Under the pieces are notes generated by a model. The model was not told the DNA's origin, made no database searches, and saw nothing but the letters and a program-made list of their open reading frames with translations. DNA of 64,000 nt. Origin: Diadema setosum (lineage: Eukaryota; Echinodermata; Echinoidea; Diadematoida; Diadematidae). The stretch is taken from contig CM067066.1 of NCBI GenBank assembly GCA_033980235.1, forward strand, positions 37,447,455-37,511,454. The letters run 5' to 3'. The position numbers were made by a program, and so were the translations under genes. Position 1 is the stretch's first letter. Each line of letters begins with the position of its first letter. Below, piece after piece: positions 57,428 through 64,000 of the stretch.

Positions 57428-59886
57428 GCTGTATTAAAGGCCAGCCCAAATTGAAATGAAATATCTGAATGACAGTTTTTATCTCGGGGAAAATTTTGTT
57501 ACAAGCAAAAAGGACAGCGTCTGATGAAACATATTCAGTTCATACTAATGTATTACAAGATTTTTTATATCAAATATATTTTCCTTCCACACAAATTATC
57601 TCAGTTTACACACACACACACACACACACATACATATAAATGCCAACACACAGACACTTCCATCAGACACACATGAAACACCCACATACACATGATATTA
57701 CATGCACACACACATATTCTTTGAGTGACAACCACAAAAAAAAAAGAAAAAAAGATCAGGCACAGAATATCAAACAGATTATCTCTTGTTTTTTGATAAT
57801 TTCTGTTTATTGATGCAACATCATACAAGATATTCTATATACACATAAACAGAACAAAACATAACAAGAATCAATGCAGTTTGCCACTCTGTTCTACAGC
57901 CAGTCTTTCCCCATACATGGTTGGGCAGAGTCCTATGGCCTTTTACCCCACGAAAGACTGCCTGGAAGCCAAATGACCCGCTGCTTCGACTCTCACTCCT
58001 AAAGCTACAGTACACGCATTTTGATTATTACGTATCTGGTAAAGATGAATACTTTGCTTGCTTTAGCATGAGAAAAGCTCGTAAACAGACATGAAAATGT
58101 GTATTTACAACAGAGGGTGATCTCAGACGCCTATACGTCTGAGCTGCTCATGAAGAGATACATTGGTATTTGTAAAAAGGCAAATAAATATGATGTAGCA
58201 AATGGGATGCCTTGTACATAGGAGATTAAAAAAATTTCATCTATCATGCACATTATCATGCACAAGTTAATTACGTTCTCTTGTATGTACTCCTATTAAA
58301 AAGGAGATATACAACGTCCATACAACAAAAGGATTGAACACGTTCCACACGAAATGGATAGCATCTCTATTCAGTAGTAACAGATGGAACTACATTGTTG
58401 GCAGGAATTGAAGAAATACATTCTTACAACACGACAGGCATGAATTAATCACTAGCTGAAAGGTAAGCATGCGTAAAAGAGGGAACAATATAGTGGAATT
58501 ATTACCCTCTGTGGAGAAAATTACAATCTCGAGATGGCTGAAATTCATGGCATCAAAAGTTTTTCTTCCACAGAAGATTTTGATTGGGCTTTGCGCGACA
58601 GTACAGAAGGGAAGCAATTTGAAAATTGGCCCAGCCCAACTGGCTGGCAATTGATGCGGTATCACAATACAAAGCCCAGGGAGATGGATGGCAGTGGTAA
58701 CAATCATGAATTGATCAATGGATGATATCCACTTCTTGAGAATAAATCATGACAAGAATAGAACAGCTATCTCATGTCCCGGTGTCATCCACATTGCAAA
58801 ATTTGTGTCGTACATGGCGTATACAAGGGTCGCCAATTTCAGCCGTACATCATTTTGACAGACGAGATCTCATCACTGCTTTGACGTCCTTTCTCTTCCA
58901 ACATGACAACGCGGCCATCTAACCCAACCGGCGGCAGTCGCCAAGTTTGTGTACAGGCATTACAAATGTGGTTTCAGACTGTTGCATTCAGCAAGATAAT
59001 AATGTGAGCACAGAGAGGGCATACAGGACAAGAAAAAAAAAAAAGAACAAAATGTGAAGCAGGCTTTCAATGCCCTTGGTTAACCTCTAGATCCACATCA
59101 TTCAGGATTTCCACACGTATAAGACAGCCATATTGGTATACCTTGTCTGTCTCTTTTCTCAGCCTTTGGAACACAGCCCAGTGTACGTGAGTACATCATG
59201 GGCAATGCTAAGGATGTCCATGCTAAATGCCATTCACTTTTTACTGAAAAGCCGATTACACAGACAGAAATTAACAATGAAAATCACTCATGATCCAATG
59301 CATATATTGAGCCCGTATCATGACAATCATCATGGCTGAAAATTGCTGGGAAATAAAAGCCGACAAACATTCAATTTCACCTACAATATAGTGGATTTCT
59401 GCTATGCAGCTGAAGTAACTATTTGTGTGTTTTCCCACCACACAGTGTCGACACTGTTATATAATCACAGCGGAAAGATTTATTGTAAGTATCAGATGTA
59501 GCTATATAAGCAAAAAATTGCATTTCTATTTCAATGAGGAAGATAAATTTTCCTGGTGGACCCCATTGTGATGAGCATGGACGTGAGATTTCACTATTGC
59601 CAGAAGATTTTCCTGACATAGATTTGTTATCATTTATGTCTGCTGTATGCCAAAACGCAGTCAATATACACAGTAGCCAGCTAATTCACTGTCATTATTT
59701 CCATCATTTACTCCTATGTCCTGATCCATGCTTCAAGGATTCACAACCAGATGCATATCTTGGACATAATATTATCACACAAACATGAGACATATGTCTC
59801 ACCTCATTACACTTGGAAGTGGAGAAGAAAAATTCACCGTGCAATGCACACAAGTGTCACATCAGTAGCACGCAGAATACAGCATA
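57428..59886. other. Possible 3' UTR end of a minus-strand gene beyond the window
   Basis: A minus-strand AATAAA lies at 57806-57811 (TTTATT on the plus strand) just right of a CA run and an A-rich stretch. From there to the right edge no coding exon is recognised, as a long 3' UTR would look. Low certainty. Confidence 0.3.
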
Positions 59887-60064
59887 CCACTGTGTACGCC
59901 AAATATTTCACGAGGTTTTTAGTCTCGCAAATTTCATGAGTCAGGTACTTTGCAATCCTCCATTCAGTAATGCGCCCCATAATTGTGAATTTTACTCACG
60001 AAATAGTCCAGAAGTCTGGGTTTGCGCAAAAATTAGACTCGCTAAATATATGACGTATACAGTA
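59887..60064. mobile_element. TTCGCG-family TA element, copy 3
   Basis: ACTGTGTACGCCAAATATTT at the left, AAATATATGACGTATACAGTA-type right end. About 178 bp. Confidence 0.7.
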
Positions 60065-60185
60065 TCTACTTATTGTACACACGCGTTGTACGAGAGCGTG
60101 ACTAATTTTTTTGGCTGTGATCAGCGGATGCTTCCACACCTGTATGAATGATAGGAATCTATGAGAGTTGGTCATTTGAAAGGAG

Positions 60186-60388
60186 TACTGTATAAGCTGT
60201 TATTTTTGCGAGGGTTTAATTTTCGTGAAATTTGTGAATCACTCACAGAGTGCAAATTTGCAACAGGAGAAGACAACTTAAAATGAGAGGCATTAGTGCA
60301 CTTATGACAGCCTCAGTGTCAAAGTCGCAAAAACATCTCACGAAAATGTCTGTGACTTCCTCATTAGCAAAACAGCTTAAATACAGTA
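60186..60388. mobile_element. TTCGCG-family TA element, copy 4
   Basis: TACTGTATAAGCTGTTATTT at the left, ACAGCTTAAATACAGTA at the right, with internal TTTTGCGAG and CTCACGAAAA. 203 bp. Confidence 0.72.
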
Positions 60389-63300
60389 GGACATTCTCTC
60401 CCCCAAGTCTCTCTCTACACAGTTCTTATACTTGCAGACATCCAAATACACTGAATATTCATTAAGGATCATCAGAGGGCTCACTGTTTGATCACACATA
60501 CATTTTAACAGATTTACTTTTCAATGCTTCGTATTTGACATGAACAGCTAAAATGAATCCGCTCGCACTTGCAAGTGGGGCTCAATGTGTCGCGACCGTC
60601 TGTAGACCTACATGTATATATTTATGTAGCAACCTATGGGTGTCTGTTTTAATAAGATCTGTTATAACGGGAGAATTCTTGCAGTTGCAACTATCTCGCT
60701 ACAACGGGGTTCGCCTGTACAGAATAAAACAAAAAAATGGCTGACCGTAACTAGGCCATTGCAAATGAAACATTATTAAGTATCAAGGCAATGAAGCATA
60801 TCGAATAGAATGTTTTGATGTCTTGGCAAGTTGAATACTAAGTACTCTCTACTGCATAGATGTTTTCAACATCAGTCTTGCATAAATTCACAGTGATGAC
60901 ATACATCTCTTGATGTTAGTTAACATGATATATCAAGTCATAATTCAAACCCTTTGTGTTTTTCCTCGAATATTAATATTTTGCATTTATCTTAATTGAG
61001 TGCCGCTCTTCTCTCTTCATCCTCAAATATGCCCATAAAATGAATTGAAATCACTTCTTTTGGCCCTGCCAAATACTCACTACAGTCACAGCACTATGAC
61101 ACAACACTCAAATACACTTGTATCTATATATCCAAGTCAAACAAAAATAGATAAATTTACTAAATTCTCATTGAGAAACAAATTAAAATCACATGCATCA
61201 TTGCAAATCACAATGACTTAAAATCTGCTAGAATGACTCCATATTCTGTTCTCCCCTATATCAATCTTTTAAGTCACTGTGTAGCTCTGAATTGACATAT
61301 CTTGAGGTTTCAGTAGGAGGTGAATTAGGAAGAAGAAATGAGTAGACTGTTGCCTTTGCATTTGTTGCGGATATCCACGAAACAGTATTTACTCTGACTA
61401 CTAAGTGAACATCCAATTGCAAAAGTATCTAAAGCTGAGAGCTAAAACATTCCATGTTCCTTGTAAAATGTTACCCATACACCCTACTAATTTTTGCCTA
61501 ACCATACCTGCAGAGTGTCCAATCTTCTACTCTATCAAAGCTGATGCCACTCAAAAATATTAAAGAGAAAATCACTTCTGGTTAAAAAGATCACACAGTA
61601 AGAGAGTTGAGAGGAAATTTCCATTTTTGCAGCAGTTGCACGTAATAAGAGTAAATCGGATCCAAAATTTGTACAGCTCCTTTTCCTGAAAATAATGGAA
61701 TGCCACTGGAAAAGAAAAGGAAAAGCATTTTGGTCTCCAACCAAAACAAATATGTATATATGAGAAATAATACACACATATCATTCCATTTTCTGTTTTA
61801 TTGTATCTATAAATCTGTCTGTACAACCATAATAGAAGACACAAAAAACAAGGAAATTTTCCTTGGAATATATATGAACAGAAATGTGATACACTGAGCA
61901 AAAATAATGCTAACCTTGGAACATTCCTACAGCATCCAGATTGTATTACACTGATAAATTACTGTATTTACAGTCATACACTGCACCCACATTCTCTCAG
62001 TGACAAATCAATGGAAACGGACAGTGTTTTAGATTTGCCACATTGTTTCAATGAATGAAATATTCCTATTCAAACTTCCGAGGCCATTTATATGTTACTT
62101 TTGTTGTTGTTGCCATTGTTTATCCAACTAAAGTGATTGCCAATCAATACCATAAGATGAAAGTTGTGAAATTCACAGCAATCAATATTAAGGTAAATCT
62201 TGATTATTATCCCATAGCTATTGTCTTGCTTGGATGAGTTCCTTGATGAGCTTTTCTCCCATGAAAACGAATAAAAAAAAAAAAAAAGAAATTAATATAG
62301 CAACAGCCAACAAGCATGCAAATGCTACTCGTGTCCATGCCAGCTGCAGTTACTGTCAGCTACATTGTACTTTAAAGAAATATTATGTTTTCCATGGGAC
62401 TCTCACCCATAAAAATGCCTCCCCAAACTCACTTGAATTTCATAAAGTTTTTGGTCTGCCACTGACAGAGAATTTGCTAACCAAATATCATATTTTGATG
62501 GCTAGTACAGGAACCCTAATACCATCATGTGAAGGGGCTGGAAGTTGCAGTTCTCATATTAATACGAAAGTACTCTTTGAAGTTACTAAACTTTCAGATC
62601 CTTGAAGAGAGAGAGAGAGAGAGAGATCTGTGCAAATGCTTGTTTGGGTGACTGCTAGAAGTTTTAGTCAAGCTTGGATGCCACTTGTTGCTTACTTACA
62701 CATTACACTCTATGAGAACAACTGTGGCAATCTTAACAGCTTATTCAAGTATCAGATCTAAGAAAATTCAGTAATTGCAGTCACTGAGCTACAAGCAGAT
62801 CCAGCACTACCCTCCCCCTCTCTCTTCCTATCTTTCTTCTTCTCACATACACACACAAAGTTTCCGAGTGACCAATGGGAGTTATTACCATGTTTGAGTA
62901 GCAAGTGGCATGTTTTTGTCCTCCAACCCTTAATGGAATAATGTAAGTTTACAGAAACAGTTTTACCCAGCAGGGTGCAATAGCGAACCCTCCCACCCAC
63001 ACCCTTCCTGGGATTAAACAGCTGGCAGTATCATAGCCACAGCCCAGTCGTAAGAATGAGAAGAACTACATCCAAGAAACACAAAGAGAAAGTAAAATAA
63101 ATCAGACTTTAAACACCACAAACATCTTTACACTTCACAGTGGACTGATGAAGTGACTTCAATAGAGAACAAGCTATTAGCACCACTGTCAAGAACTGAA
63201 TAAAATATTCATACTCCTGGTTCTTTTAAAGACAAGCTTATATTTACTTCAAACCTCCTATAAAGGACATTGTGACCAGCACAAAAATTCTTCCTTCTAA

Positions 63301-64000
63301 ATTTGTTTAAGAACTGCTTTTCCTTTAAAAGCACTCGCTTTCAGTATAGATAATACTTACACATCTGCATGCACTTTTGATGCACTTTGCATAATGATAA
63401 CAGAGAAAAAGCTTTGCAATCCACCATGATAAAATGATGCAATGCTGCATTGCATTGAAAAACAAAACCACTACGATTTCAGGGAGGTATGAGAGACAAA
63501 TAAAAATGCTTGTGTAAGGACTGATGATTACTCTCCATTAAAATCTGCTCTTTTGCACTCGCAAAACTTGTATATACAAATAAATAAAGCCAATTGCTCT
63601 GTGAATGGGCAGGATGCTCGTCAGAAATGGATAAAGCACATGCTTAGAATCATGAGAAGCCAAACATGAGAAGCACGTCGTTGTGCAATATGTTTCTTAT
63701 CAGATTTATAGAAGTGGACCTCACGTAAGAGCATTATGACATCATAAAAAGAGGAACTATACCAAAGGCAGAGTAATTGCATACCAGGCAGTAATATCAC
63801 CAGTCACACAACATCCAATGAATATTGGCAATATTGAATGCTGTGATCACCAGGAAAATTGCCTCTTTTTTGCAGTATCTCGCATATTTCAGCAACTTTC
63901 ACTGTCATAGTTGCTTTAAGGTTGGGAATACAGGTCATATTTCAATATGGATTAGGCAGTCTGATGGCTAAGGGGCGATGATTAACAAATGGAGTGCTTA
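60389..64000. other. Right edge, no gene seen
   Basis: AT-rich unique-looking DNA with a decayed pogo-like end at about 60655-60715 (CTGTTATAACGG ... GTTCGCCTGTA) and a GA microsatellite at 62606-62625. Open frames of 60-120 codons lack codon bias, splice logic or recognisable motifs. Confidence 0.5.

Noticed and set aside
62758..63000. 80-codon minus frame near the right edge
   Set aside because: No family similarity, contains a low-complexity KKKDRKREGEG stretch from a GA-rich tract, no convincing splice sites.

Overview
The window is animal nuclear DNA. It has AT-rich, intron-rich genes with GT-AG introns, vertebrate-like orthologues, many small foldback (MITE-like) transposons, homopolymer runs and microsatellites. 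The protein sequences and repeat types suggest a marine invertebrate deuterostome, most plausibly an echinoderm. That placement is inference; no species can be read from the sequence alone.

Four protein-coding genes could be assembled exon by exon, and every splice phase closes. (1) RAB5IF (C20orf24/OPTI), minus strand, 4 coding exons, 8675 down to 3411, 130 aa. (2) BPHL (valacyclovir-hydrolase-type alpha/beta hydrolase), plus strand, 7 coding exons, 9073 to 17795, 308 aa, including a mitochondrial-type leader exon. (3) TONSL (tonsoku-like, DNA repair), minus strand, 22 coding exons, 43547 down to 21903, 1612 aa, with TPRs, acidic region, ankyrin repeats, long disordered linker, Ubl-like segment and leucine-rich repeats. 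(4) SMIM13 (small single-pass membrane protein), plus strand, 2 coding exons, 44243 to 48630, 75 aa.

The layout is symmetrical. RAB5IF and BPHL start head-to-head with 397 bp between their ATGs. TONSL and SMIM13 also start head-to-head, with 695 bp between ATGs. BPHL and TONSL converge tail-to-tail. So the window holds two likely bidirectional promoters. From about 50.2 kb to the right edge I find no convincing coding exon. A minus-strand poly(A) signal near 57.8 kb may mark the 3' end of a gene lying beyond the window.

Introns and intergenic DNA are full of non-autonomous elements that can be defined from internal evidence: a 1.5-kb hAT-like element with an 8-bp target duplication, four copies of a ~390-bp nearly full-length palindrome (one carrying a second element inside it, another itself lying inside a pogo-like element), TA-flanked elements (one abutting a TONSL splice donor, another with its empty site preserved in a neighbouring duplicate), pogo-like elements, ~90-bp hairpins, a LINE 3' fragment and tRNA-related SINE pieces. 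Two repeats carry arrays of AGGTCA-type nuclear-receptor half-sites. No prokaryote-type system, CRISPR array, rRNA or intact tRNA gene was seen.
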